NCBI GenBank assembly: GCA_963727415.1
Contig: CAVSGF010000002.1
Span: 558,001-622,000 of the forward strand
DNA from: DASQPR01 sp963727415
Lineage (GTDB): Bacteria > Actinomycetota > Actinomycetes > Mycobacteriales > Micromonosporaceae
Direction of reading: 5' to 3'
Length of the DNA: 64,000 nt
Under the pieces are notes generated by a model. It made no database searches. It saw only the letters and a program-made list of their open reading frames with translations, and was not told where the DNA came from. This document shows, piece after piece, positions 1-8,308 of the stretch. Each line of letters opens with the position of its first letter. The first letter of the stretch is position 1. A program made the translations under genes and the position numbers.

Positions 1-2
1 GC

Positions 3-1967
3 CGGGAACCGCTCGCGATCACCGGCGAGACCCTGCATCCGGTCGGGCCGCTGGCCGTTCCGGTCGCGGGTGCCGGCGTGACCGACGTCGGTGCCGCCGC
101 CGCCGTCCGGCTGTTCGGTGACCGGGCTGGTGCGGTCCGGCCAGGCTTCGCGGTCGGCGAGGCCAACGTGGACGCGGTCGCCGAGATCTGCCGGCGTCTG
201 GATGGCATGCCACTGGCGATCGAACTTGCCTGTGCCCGGTTGCGGACCCTGCCGGTTGAGACCATCGCGGCCCGGCTCGACGACCGGTTCCGGTTGCTCA
301 CCGGGGGCAGCCGGACGGCGATGCCACGGCACCAGACCCTGCTGGCGGTCGTCGAGTGGAGCTGGGATCTGCTCGACGAGGACGAACGACGGCTCGCCGC
401 CGACCTGTCGGTGTTCCTGGGCGGCGCGACCGGGGAGCTGATCACCGCGGTGTGCGGCGAGGCCGATGTGGCGCTCGCCGGCCTGGTGGACAAGTCGCTG
501 GTACGGCTTGATGAGGACTCTCGCTACCAGATGCTGGAGACGATCCGGGTCTTCGCCGCCGAGCGGCTGGCCGAATCGGGCCGGGCCGATGAGGTACGCA
601 ACCGGCTGGCCGCCTACCTCACTGACCAGATGGCGATCGCGGAGGGCGCGTTGCGCGGACCCGATCAGATGTACTGGCTCGACTGGATTACCGCCGAACG
701 GGACAACCTGGGCGGCGCGCTGCGCTGGGCGATCGACTCCGGTGACAGCCTCACGGCGTACCGGCTGGCCGGTTACCTCGGCTGGTACTGGCTGCTGTCC
801 GACTCGCATGTCGAGGCGGTGGACTGGCTGCGGCAGGTGCTCCGGATGCCCGGCGACGTGCCGGTCGACGTGCAAGCGCTGGCATTGGCGCACTACGGCA
901 TGAACGCGATGATCACCTCGGATCAGCAACTGGTGGTCGACGATCCGCTGGAGCGGGCTCGCACGTACGGCTCCCGTCACCCGGTGGTGGCGCTCAGCGC
1001 TCTTCTCGCGGGGATGTTCGACGACGATCTGGAGGGCGCCGACCGGGAGCTGCCGAACCTGTTCAACCACGACGACCGGTGGGTCCGGGCGATCGGGCAG
1101 TGCATGCGCGGGCTGTCGCTGCTCTACCGCGGCGACCCGTCCGGCGCTGAGGCGGACTTGCGCGGGGCCCTGGGGGAGTTCCGGCAGATTGGCGACCGGT
1201 GGGCGATGGCGACCATGACAAGCGCGCTCGGCGACCTGCTGGCACTGCGTGGGCACAGCGACGACGCGCGCGAGACCCTGGAAGAAGCTACCGAGCTGGC
1301 AGTCGGTCTCGGTGTGACCGACGTGAGTACGCAGGCGCTGGTGTCGCTCAGCCTGTTCCTGGCGCGGGCGGGCGATCTGGACGGTGCCGACAAGGCCATG
1401 GCGCGCGCCCAAGCTGAGGTACGCAACCGGATCTCGCTGCAAACCGACGGCATCCTGGCGACCGCCAGCGCCGAGCTGGCCCGCCGGCACGGCGACCTGG
1501 CGTTATCCCGCCGGAGGTACCGGCAGGCGCTGGCCGCCTTGCCGGAAGTCGTCGGCATGGCACGCGAGCTCAAGTCCATCGCGAAGATCGGTCTGGCGCA
1601 CACCGAGCTGGAACTGGGTGACGTGGATGCCGCGGAGAACCTGGCTCGCGAGGTCTGCCTGGCTTCGGGGCTGCCCCGCGACCGGATCTCCATGGCGATG
1701 GCCGCGGCGACGTTCGCGTCGATCGCGATCGCCCGGCAGGAGTTCGAGCGGGCTGCGTTCCTGATCGGCGCCGGCGACTCGCTCCGTGGTGTACCGGACT
1801 ACGGAACGCCGGAGATCACCAGGGCCGAAGCGGCGGCGCGTGCCGGGCTGGGCGACGCCGGGTACGCCGAGGCGTACCGGTCCGGTGCCGGGCTGGACCA
1901 GGAAGCCGCGAGCGCCGCCGTGACGGGCGGCGCTCGCGACCACGGACCGATCGCCGGTGCCGGCTAG
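3..1967 (+). CDS. AfsR/MalT-like ATPase-TPR transcriptional regulator, 5' truncated by window edge
   Basis: The reading frame is open from base 3 to a TAG at 1965-1967, so the start lies outside the window. The first visible residues (REPLAITGE, then PVGPL) match the segment that follows the nucleotide-binding core in AfsR/SARP and related STAND ATPase regulators. Next come a GMPLAIEL helix typical of the NB-ARC/winged-helix region (about residue 60), an LVDKSLV segment, and a long alpha-helical TPR-like C-terminal half with repeated A/L/R-rich helices. Such proteins normally carry an N-terminal DNA-binding or BTAD domain and a P-loop, both outside this window. The family regulates secondary metabolism or stress genes; no target can be assigned. 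It converges on an ABC exporter across a tandem repeat. Confidence 0.75.
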   Translation, partial: REPLAITGETLHPVGPLAVPVAGAGVTDVGAAAAVRLFGDRAGAVRPGFAVGEANVDAVAEICRRLDGMPLAIELACARLRTLPVETIAARLDDRFRLLTGGSRTAMPRHQTLLAVVEWSWDLLDEDERRLAADLSVFLGGATGELITAVCGEADVALAGLVDKSLVRLDEDSRYQMLETIRVFAAERLAESGRADEVRNRLAAYLTDQMAIAEGALRGPDQMYWLDWITAERDNLGGALRWAIDSGDSLTAYRLAGYLGWYWLLSDSHVEAVDWLRQVLRMPGDVPVDVQALALAHYGMNAMITSDQQLVVDDPLERARTYGSRHPVVALSALLAGMFDDDLEGADRELPNLFNHDDRWVRAIGQCMRGLSLLYRGDPSGAEADLRGALGEFRQIGDRWAMATMTSALGDLLALRGHSDDARETLEEATELAVGLGVTDVSTQALVSLSLFLARAGDLDGADKAMARAQAEVRNRISLQTDGILATASAELARRHGDLALSRRRYRQALAALPEVVGMARELKSIAKIGLAHTELELGDVDAAENLAREVCLASGLPRDRISMAMAAATFASIAIARQEFERAAFLIGAGDSLRGVPDYGTPEITRAEAAARAGLGDAGYAEAYRSGAGLDQEAASAAVTGGARDHGPIAGAG

Positions 1968-1988
1968 CCGGCCGCGATCCGGGCTCCC

Positions 1989-2052
1989 GATCCGGGTCTC
2001 ACGCGATCCGGGTCTCACGCGATCCGGGTCTCACGCGATCCGGGTCTCACGC
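1989..2052. repeat. Four tandem copies of a 16-bp unit spanning a stop codon
   Basis: The unit gatccgggtctcacgc occurs four times head to tail, with degenerate copies on both sides. It lies between two convergent genes, and the last copy includes the stop codon (complement of 2047-2049) of the exporter permease. Read on the minus strand each unit repeats the permease's last codons and its TGA. Since 16 is not a multiple of three, the array places TGA in successive reading frames. Confidence 0.9.
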
Positions 2053-2850
2053 GATCCGGCGGTACTTGCGGACCGCCAGCGGCGCGAACACCGCGGTAAT
2101 GGCCGCCGACCAGAGCAGCGTGTGCCACAACGGCGTGGCGATCGGTCCGCCCACCATCAGGCCACGGATCGCCCCCGTGACGGCCGTGACCGGGTTGACC
2201 CTCACCCACGCCTGCAACCAGCCGGGGAGGGTGCCGGACTGGACGAACACGTTGCTGCCGAAGGTCAGCGGAAACATGATCATGAAGCCGACGCCCTGCA
2301 GTGTCTGCGGGGTCTTCAGATGCAGGGCGAGCAGTGACCAGATCCACCCGACCGAGAACGCGAACACCATGATGATCGCCACGCCGCCCAGCGCGTACCC
2401 GGCATTGGTCTGGATCCGGAAACCGAGGATGGTGCCATAGATCAGCACCACCGAGAGGGACGCGACGTACCGGAAGAAGTCGCCGACGACGGCACCGGAC
2501 AGCGGTGCCGAGCGGGCGATCGGCATGCTCCGGAACCGGTCGAAGATGCCCTTGGAGATGTCGGTGTTCAGGTTGAAGCCGGTGCCGATGCTGGCGAAGA
2601 TCACCGTCTGCGCCATCACCCCTGGCAGCACGAACTGCAGGTACTGGTGACGATCCATGCCGGCGATGGCGCCGCCGAACAGGAACACGAACAGGGTCAC
2701 GAAGATGATCGGCTGAAGGGTCACATCCAGCAGTTGCTCAGGGTTGCGCTGGATACGTTTGAGGGTGCGCCAGGCCAGGGTGCGGCCGTGCCGGATGGCT
2801 CGCAGCGGTCCGATGTGCGCCTTCGGCGCGATCACGGTGGCGGTGGTCAT
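2047..2850 (-). CDS. ABC-2 type exporter permease (DrrB-like)
   Basis: This 267-residue protein has about six hydrophobic segments and the ABC-2 permease pattern: a cytoplasmic N-terminus ending in RTLKRIQRNPEQL, then alternating helices such as QPIIFVTLFVFLFGG and VGFMIMFPLTFGSN. It is the membrane half of a DrrAB-type exporter, the family that extrudes anthracyclines, other drugs or lipids. The start ATG overlaps the stop of the ATPase gene by 4 bases (ATGA), so the two are translationally coupled. The substrate cannot be inferred. Confidence 0.9.
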   Translation of the reverse strand: MTTATVIAPKAHIGPLRAIRHGRTLAWRTLKRIQRNPEQLLDVTLQPIIFVTLFVFLFGGAIAGMDRHQYLQFVLPGVMAQTVIFASIGTGFNLNTDISKGIFDRFRSMPIARSAPLSGAVVGDFFRYVASLSVVLIYGTILGFRIQTNAGYALGGVAIIMVFAFSVGWIWSLLALHLKTPQTLQGVGFMIMFPLTFGSNVFVQSGTLPGWLQAWVRVNPVTAVTGAIRGLMVGGPIATPLWHTLLWSAAITAVFAPLAVRKYRRIA

Positions 2851-3809
2851 TTCGTCTCCTCGGCAACGTGCCCGGTGAGCGCCAGGAAGACCTCGTCGAG
2901 GCTGGCCAGGCGGAGGGCGAGTTCGGTAACGGCGATGTCGTTGCGCTGCAGCGCGGCCACCACGTTCGGGAATGCCAGCGGATCCTCGACCGGCGTGGAC
3001 AGCAGGCCCGGGTCCTCGGGCATGCGGGTCGGCGCCACGCCCACGATGGACTCGACCAGGCTGAGCGCCACCGGGATGTCCTCCGGATCGGTCGGGCGGA
3101 TGTCCAGCGTCTGACCGCCGACCTTGGCCTTGAGCTCGGCCGGCGTACCGGTGGCGATCACCCGGCCGCGATCGATCACGGCGATGTCGTTGGCCAGGCG
3201 GTCCGCTTCGTCCAGGTACTGCGTGGTGAGCAGGACCGTGGTTCCCTCGGTGACCAGCTCGCGGACCATCGACCAGACATCGCCCCGACTGCGCGGGTCG
3301 AGGCCGGTGGTGGGCTCGTCCAGGAACAGGATGCGCGGGGTGTTCAGCAGGCTGGCGGCCAGATCGAGCCGCCGCCGCATGCCGCCCGAGAAGGTCCTCA
3401 CCGGCCGCTTGCCGGCCTCGGTGAGATCGAAGCGCTCCAGCATCTCGTGCGCCCGGGCCTTGGCCCGCTTCGCGCCGAGTTCGAGCAGCTTGCCGATCAA
3501 GAACAGGTTCTCGAAGCCGGTCAGGTCCTCGTCAACGGCGGCGTACTGGCCGGTCAGGCCGATCCGGGCGCGTACCTCATCGGCCTGCCGCACGACGTCG
3601 AATCCGCCCACCGAGGCGTGACCGCCGTCCAGGCGGAGCAGGGTGGACAGCATCCGGACCACAGTGGTCTTGCCCGCGCCGTTGGGGCCGAGCAGACCCA
3701 GCACGGTGCCCTGCGTGACGGCCAGATCGACCTCGTCCACCGCGAGCGTCTTGCCGAATCGCTTGACCAGGCCCGTCGCCTGGACCGCATAGTCGTTGTC
3801 AGTCTTCAC
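2847..3809 (-). CDS. ABC exporter ATP-binding protein (DrrA-like)
   Basis: The 320-residue ATPase has Walker A GPNGAGKTT near residue 40, signature FSGGMRRRL near 145, Walker B ILFLDEPTTGLDP near 165, and TTQYLDEAD where most ABC proteins have the switch histidine. The Gln at that place is usual in DrrA-family exporters. A C-terminal extension of roughly 100 residues (from about 220) matches the DrrA-type regulatory domain. Translation starts at GTG 3809. It is the first gene of a two-gene operon with the permease. A 9-bp inverted repeat lies just upstream. Confidence 0.9.
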   Translation of the reverse strand: MKTDNDYAVQATGLVKRFGKTLAVDEVDLAVTQGTVLGLLGPNGAGKTTVVRMLSTLLRLDGGHASVGGFDVVRQADEVRARIGLTGQYAAVDEDLTGFENLFLIGKLLELGAKRAKARAHEMLERFDLTEAGKRPVRTFSGGMRRRLDLAASLLNTPRILFLDEPTTGLDPRSRGDVWSMVRELVTEGTTVLLTTQYLDEADRLANDIAVIDRGRVIATGTPAELKAKVGGQTLDIRPTDPEDIPVALSLVESIVGVAPTRMPEDPGLLSTPVEDPLAFPNVVAALQRNDIAVTELALRLASLDEVFLALTGHVAEETK

Positions 3810-3845
3810 GCCCGTAACGGTGCCCTATGCCACTGACATCGCACC

Positions 3846-3878
3846 GACACCGCGCTGACAGGCGCGGTTCGCGGTGTC
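3846..3878. terminator. Inverted repeat between the YjbR-like gene and the exporter operon
   Basis: Perfect 9-bp arms GACACCGCG (3846-3854) and CGCGGTGTC (3870-3878) flank a 15-nt loop. On the minus strand it follows the YjbR-like stop codon directly and precedes the exporter ATPase start by about 40 bases. It could be a factor-independent terminator without a U tract, as is common in actinobacteria, or an operator for the exporter operon. Confidence 0.45.
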
Positions 3879-4269
3879 AGCCGCGCGAGCGGTACGCGCG
3901 GGCTAGTGCCTTCGGTGCCTGCACCAGGAACGCGCCGACAATCAGCTCGTTCAGCTGAGTCGCGGTGATGAGGTCCAGCCGGGCCAGCACGGCCGGGTAT
4001 CCGTTGAAGTGCGACGTGGTGAAGTAGACCGACGGATCGTTCTGGATCAGAGCGTGCTTCTCGGTCTCGCCGTCGGTCCGCGCGCCCAGGATCGGACCGT
4101 CCGGCGCGTCCGCCCCCAGCTCGGCGAGGTCTCGCTCGCGCAGCGGCCGCTCCCACACCACGTTCTTGCCGCGAACCCGCCACTTCAGGCGGCCGGCCCG
4201 GTCGACCTGCTCGTCGACTTCTGGCAGGCCACCAGCGATCCGGCTTACGTCGTCCCAGGTCGCCACCAT
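3877..4269 (-). CDS. MmcQ/YjbR family protein
   Basis: The protein has about 130 residues starting at ATG 4269 (MVATWDDVSRI); an upstream in-frame extension to 4359 is low-complexity and overlaps a hairpin, so I chose the shorter form. It has the YjbR signature: LPEVDEQV near residue 15, KWRVRGKNVVWERP, and a C-terminal VYFTTSHFNGYPAVLARL segment. YjbR proteins have a CyaY-like fold and were proposed to bind DNA; their cellular role is unsettled. It stands alone between MsrB and the exporter. Confidence 0.8.
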   Translation of the reverse strand: MVATWDDVSRIAGGLPEVDEQVDRAGRLKWRVRGKNVVWERPLRERDLAELGADAPDGPILGARTDGETEKHALIQNDPSVYFTTSHFNGYPAVLARLDLITATQLNELIVGAFLVQAPKALARAYRSRG

Positions 4270-4345
4270 CACACGGTAGCGCCGATGCCCGGATCTGCGC
4301 TGCCCACCGGCCCATGGGGTGCGACGGGTCCGGATGAACTGGCTG

Positions 4346-4380
4346 GTAGCGCTTCCCACCTCTGAGGTGCGAAGCGCTAC
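4346..4380 (-). terminator. Long hairpin downstream of msrB
   Basis: Arms GTAGCGCTTC (4346-4355) and GAAGCGCTAC (4371-4380) are perfectly complementary. Inside them CACCT (4357-4361) pairs with AGGTG (4365-4369) around a 3-nt loop, so a near-continuous 16-bp stem forms with one C-C mismatch. It begins 28 bases after the msrB stop on the minus strand. No U tract follows. Confidence 0.65.
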
Positions 4381-4407
4381 CGGATCCGGTAGCCGGTGCC
4401 GTGGGCG

Positions 4408-4812
4408 CTACTCGGCTGGATCCAGGGTCATGCTGATAGAATTGATGCAATACCGGGCATTTTTGGGCGTAAAGCCCTCACCATCAAATCTATGACCAAG
4501 GTGAGAGTCGCATCGTGCGCACCGCACCTCGACTCGAACCATGCCAAGCGACCGATCTTCCAGGTAGCGAATGGCTCCCGGGATCGCCTCGTCGAACGAC
4601 GGCCAGCCACAGTGCGAATCGAACTTGGTGTCGCTGCGGAACAGTTCGGCCCCACACGCGCGGCACTCGTACACGCCCTTGGTCTTGGTATCGGTGTATT
4701 CGCCGGTCCAGGCCGGTTCGGTGCCGGCCTGGCGCAGCACCCGGAACTCGGCCGGCGTCAGCCGTACCCGCCACTCGTCCTCGGTGGCCGGCAGGTCCTT
4801 GAACTCACTCAT
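4408..4812 (-). CDS. msrB: Peptide methionine-(R)-S-oxide reductase MsrB
   Basis: The 134-residue cytosolic enzyme reduces methionine-R-sulfoxide in proteins. Two zinc-binding CxxC pairs are visible (CRAC and CARC), with GWPSF and the catalytic cysteine in RYCINS near the C-terminus. The start is ATG 4812 (MSEFKDL); upstream codons in frame do not resemble the family. It stands alone, divergent from the membrane-protein gene at 4884 across 71 bases. Confidence 0.95.
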   Translation of the reverse strand: MSEFKDLPATEDEWRVRLTPAEFRVLRQAGTEPAWTGEYTDTKTKGVYECRACGAELFRSDTKFDSHCGWPSFDEAIPGAIRYLEDRSLGMVRVEVRCARCDSHLGHRFDGEGFTPKNARYCINSISMTLDPAE

Positions 4813-4883
4813 GGGCACCACAGTACGGCGGCGCCACGGCGGCCGGCGATTACCGAATGCGAACGTCCGATGGAGGACCCGGC

Positions 4884-5414
4884 ATGGTGATCCGTCGGGG
4901 CGCGCGGTATGCCGATGAGCCACCGCAGGGCGTGCTGGCCTCGTTCCGGCGAACCTATCGCCAGGCGCTCGGGCACGGGCTCATGCTCGGCGTGATCGCC
5001 GGTGCCGCGCTGGCCGGGGCGACGTTCGTGGCGGTCGTGGTGCGCTGGATCGCCGGCGGTGGCAGCCCACGGTACTTCGCGGTGTGGCTGGTGCTCGGGT
5101 TCTTGGTGCCGTTGATCGTCGGCGCGCTGGCCGGCGCGTGGCTCGGCATCCGGCTCGGCGCCGACGCCGATGACCTCGGGGTGCGAAGCGTGCCGGCCGG
5201 CGGCGTGACCGGGTGGCCGGCGATCGCCGATATCCGGGTCGAGCGCCGCCGAGCGCGCACGGTGATCGCGCTGTACCTGATCAACGGCCGGACGGTACGG
5301 CTGCCTGCCCCGTACGACGGCGAGTATCTCGCGCACGACCCGAGTTTCGAGCGGAAGTACTTCACGCTGCTCAACCTCTGGGAGACTCACCGAAATTGGC
5401 GAAACAGACCATAG
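4884..5414 (+). CDS. Two-helix membrane protein with PH-like C-terminal domain
   Basis: I do not recognise a named family. The start at ATG 4884 is preceded by a GGAGG at 4872-4876. The roughly 176-residue product has a basic N-terminus, two hydrophobic helices (LMLGVIAGAALAGATFVAVVV and AVWLVLGFLVPLIVGALAGAW), and a soluble C-terminal part of short beta-like strands (VIALYLINGRTVRLPAP) that resembles small bacterial PH domains. It lies just upstream of the LigD-type polymerase gene and could share its transcript. Confidence 0.6.
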   Translation: MVIRRGARYADEPPQGVLASFRRTYRQALGHGLMLGVIAGAALAGATFVAVVVRWIAGGGSPRYFAVWLVLGFLVPLIVGALAGAWLGIRLGADADDLGVRSVPAGGVTGWPAIADIRVERRRARTVIALYLINGRTVRLPAPYDGEYLAHDPSFERKYFTLLNLWETHRNWRNRP

Positions 5415-5511
5415 CCGAGCGGTCGATGCCGCCTCGGGAACGCTCGCAGGTCGGGGGCGCCTCGCTGGCAGCGGGCGCCCCACTGTCGGACGGCGTCGAT
5501 ACAGTCGACGG

Positions 5512-6564
5512 ATGGCGGTCTCCAAGGCGAGCGGGTCGTCCGGCACCGGCCGGTCCGCGAGGGTTAGCGAGTTCGACGTCAACGGCGTCAAAGTCCGGCT
5601 GAGCAGCGCCGACAAGATTTACTTTGCCCGGCGCGGTATCACCAAGGGCGACGTCTTCGGCTACTACCTGTCGGTCGGCGACGGCATCCTGCGTGCCCTG
5701 CGCAACCGGCCGACCACCCTGCAGCGGTTCCCGGAAGGCCTGGACGGCGAGGCCTTCTACCAGAAGCGGATCCCGGCCAAGGGTGTCCCGCCGTGGGTGC
5801 GATCAGCGCGGATCACGTTCCCCAGCGGTCGCCCGGCCGACGAGCTGTGCCCGGCCGACCTCGCGCACGTGGCGTGGGCGGCGCAGCTTGGCACCATCGT
5901 GTTTCACCCGTGGCCGGTTCGCGGCGATACCCCGGATCACCCGGATGAGCTGCGCATCGACCTGGACCCGCAGCCCGGAACGGACTTCGCCGACGCCGCC
6001 GTGGTCGCGGCCGAGCTGAAGGCGATCCTCGACGAGCTGGGGTGGGTCGCGTTCCCGAAGACCTCGGGCGGCCGGGGCGTTCATGTCTACGTCCGGATCC
6101 GTTCGGAGTGGAGCTTCGTCCAGGTGCGCCGCGCGGCGATCGCGCTCGCCCGCGAGGTGGAGCGCCGCCGTCCCGACCTGGCTACCACTTCTTGGTGGAA
6201 GGAGGAGCGGGGCCGGCGGGTGTTCCTGGACTTCAATCAGATGGCGCGAGACCGGACCATCGCGTGCGCCTATTCGCTGCGAGCCAACTCGCGCGCGACC
6301 GTTTCGGCGCCGGTGACCTGGGACGAGCTGCCCGACGTCGAGCCCAACGACTTCGATCTGACGACGGTCCCGGACCGGTTCGCCCGGATCGGCGACCCGC
6401 ACGCCGCCATCGACGACGTGGCCCATGACCTCAGCCCGCTGCTGGAGTGGGTGGACCGGGACGAACGGGACGGGCTCGGCGATATGCCGTACCCGCCGGA
6501 TCACCCGAAGATGGCCGGTGAGCCCAAGCGGGTGCAGCCGAGCCGGGCCCGGCCCGACACGTAG
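5512..6564 (+). CDS. LigD-type polymerase/primase domain protein (PolDom)
   Basis: The 350-residue protein is a stand-alone archaeo-eukaryotic primase-like polymerase of the bacterial NHEJ family. It shows the three catalytic motifs: LRIDLDP near residue 150 (metal-binding Asp pair), SGGRGVHVYV near 185 (nucleotide-binding His), and RVFLDFNQMARDRTIACAYS near 240 (third Asp). In many actinobacteria LigD polymerase, nuclease and ligase domains are separate genes; here a ligase gene follows 1.7 kb later. No Ku gene is in the window. The role in gap filling at double-strand breaks is inferred from the family. Confidence 0.92.
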   Translation: MAVSKASGSSGTGRSARVSEFDVNGVKVRLSSADKIYFARRGITKGDVFGYYLSVGDGILRALRNRPTTLQRFPEGLDGEAFYQKRIPAKGVPPWVRSARITFPSGRPADELCPADLAHVAWAAQLGTIVFHPWPVRGDTPDHPDELRIDLDPQPGTDFADAAVVAAELKAILDELGWVAFPKTSGGRGVHVYVRIRSEWSFVQVRRAAIALAREVERRRPDLATTSWWKEERGRRVFLDFNQMARDRTIACAYSLRANSRATVSAPVTWDELPDVEPNDFDLTTVPDRFARIGDPHAAIDDVAHDLSPLLEWVDRDERDGLGDMPYPPDHPKMAGEPKRVQPSRARPDT

Positions 6565-6601
6565 CCGGCCGGCTGCGCGGACGGCGGCCGGCGCGCGCTA
6601 C

Positions 6602-8209
6602 CTACGACTTCGCCGGGCAGACCGTGTTCGGCGGTGGCATCTTGAGGTTGATCAAGTAGTTGTCCACCGCGTCGATGATGCACCGCGTCTGCGGGTACGC
6701 GGTGTGCCCCTCGCCGTTCCAGGTGAGTACCTCGCCGACACCGAGCATCTTCGCCAGCTTGGCCGTTTGGGCGTATGGCGTCGCCGGATCGCCGGTGGTA
6801 CCCACGACCAGGATCGGGGGAGAACCGACCGCCTTACCGGTGGGGTACGGGTCGTGCTGGTTCGGCCAGACCGCGCACGACACCATGCCGACCGCCATCG
6901 GGCCGCCGAACAGCGGGTACTTCTTGCGCCACTCGGCCTGGTACGTCCGGATCTCGGCAAGGGTCGGCAGGTTCTGGGCGTCGGCACAGCTCACCGTCTC
7001 GAAGACATCGAACAGGTTGTTGTAGGTGCCATCCTTGCGACGCTCGGTGTACGCGTCGGCGAGGATGAACACGCCCCGTGGATCGCCCTGCTTGAGCAGT
7101 GCGAATGTCTGCGCCAGCGGAAGCCAGTACTGCTGGGTGTACATCGCGGAGCTGACCGCGACCATGATCATGCCGGCGGTGGCCTCGCGGCCCGAAGCGT
7201 CCCGGATCGGGCTCCGTCTCGCGTTGTCCATCGCCTGGAGCACCTCACCCTGAGGGTCGTCGGCGATCGGGCAGGTCGACGCGTTGGCCTTGCACCACGT
7301 GGCGAAGTCGTCGAAGGCGTGCTGGAATCCGGCGGCCTGCGATTCGGAGCTGGCGACGTAGCTCTGCTTCGGGTCGACGGCGCCGTCGAGCACGAGGGCC
7401 CGGACCTTGTGCGGGAACAGCTGCGCGTAGACGGAACCGAGCAGGGTGCCGTACGAGAATCCGAGGTACGTGGTCTTGGCATCGCCCACCGCCTGGCGCA
7501 GCGCGTCGATGTCCCGGGCCGACTGCTCGGTGGAGTAGAGGGCGAGCTGGTCCGGATACTTGGCGCCGCAGGCGTCACCGATCTTCTTGCTCAGAGCGAC
7601 TATCTGGTCGAACGCGGCCTGCGTCTTGGGATCCGGTTCGGCGGCGAAGGCGGCGTCCTCGTCTTTCGTGGACAGGCACTTGACCGGCGAGGACTGCCCG
7701 ACGCCACGCGGGTCGAAGCCGACCAGGTCGAACCGCGAAGTGACCGCGCTCGGCATCGAGCCGGCGATTTCGGCCAGCAACTCCATGCCGGATCCGCCGG
7801 GACCGCCCGGATTCATCAGGAGTGAGCCAATGCGGTCGGACTGTTTGTCGGCCCGGGCCCTGGCCACCGCGATCACGAACGTCTTGCCGTTGTCCGGGTG
7901 CTTCCAATCCTGCGGAACAGTGATCTTGCCGCAGTCGAAGGTGAACCCGGAAGCCGGTGGCTGGGCGTAGTAGCTCGGCAGGTTCGGACACGCCTTCCAG
8001 CCAATCGGCTGGCCCAGCGGCGTCACCGGGGCGTCCGAACCAGGCGCCGTCGACGGCGACGGCGAGGCGGTCGCGTTGTCCGCCGAGGTCTTGGTGTGTG
8101 ACGAACCGCCCGAGACGTTGATGATCGCCAAGGCGCCGATCAGCGCGATGACGGCCACTACCGCGGTAACGGTTACCGCGATGATCCAGATCTTCCGCCG
8201 ACCAGACAT
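6602..8209 (-). CDS. Exported alpha/beta hydrolase, tripeptidyl aminopeptidase (TAP-like) family
   Basis: About 535 residues starting at ATG 8209 (MSGRRKIW). A single hydrophobic segment (VTVTAVVAVIALIGALAII) near residue 10 is a signal anchor, and a Ser/Ala/Pro-rich linker follows. The alpha/beta hydrolase core has the MNPGGPGGSG oxyanion loop, the nucleophile elbow GFSYG (about residue 235), and a C-terminal TAP-like domain with GDPATPY and the catalytic histidine in GEGHTAY. The family removes peptides or esters outside the membrane. It sits on the opposite strand between the two NHEJ-type genes. Confidence 0.9.
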   Translation of the reverse strand: MSGRRKIWIIAVTVTAVVAVIALIGALAIINVSGGSSHTKTSADNATASPSPSTAPGSDAPVTPLGQPIGWKACPNLPSYYAQPPASGFTFDCGKITVPQDWKHPDNGKTFVIAVARARADKQSDRIGSLLMNPGGPGGSGMELLAEIAGSMPSAVTSRFDLVGFDPRGVGQSSPVKCLSTKDEDAAFAAEPDPKTQAAFDQIVALSKKIGDACGAKYPDQLALYSTEQSARDIDALRQAVGDAKTTYLGFSYGTLLGSVYAQLFPHKVRALVLDGAVDPKQSYVASSESQAAGFQHAFDDFATWCKANASTCPIADDPQGEVLQAMDNARRSPIRDASGREATAGMIMVAVSSAMYTQQYWLPLAQTFALLKQGDPRGVFILADAYTERRKDGTYNNLFDVFETVSCADAQNLPTLAEIRTYQAEWRKKYPLFGGPMAVGMVSCAVWPNQHDPYPTGKAVGSPPILVVGTTGDPATPYAQTAKLAKMLGVGEVLTWNGEGHTAYPQTRCIIDAVDNYLINLKMPPPNTVCPAKS

Positions 8210-8308
8210 ACGCCGAGAGTACTCACTGGTAAACCGGACCGTAGAAGAGATCCACAACCGGGCGACGCGACATCCGGTTGCGGCGAAGTGTCGGTGTCAC
8301 GCGCCAGA

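Noticed and set aside
4396..4918. Plus-strand frames opposite msrB and other long antisense frames across the window
   Set aside because: High GC leaves antisense frames open; their products are Arg/Pro/Gly-rich without family motifs.
6563..6574. 12-bp palindrome agccggccggct between convergent genes as a terminator
   Set aside because: Such GC palindromes are frequent by chance here and the stem is short; not strong enough to list.
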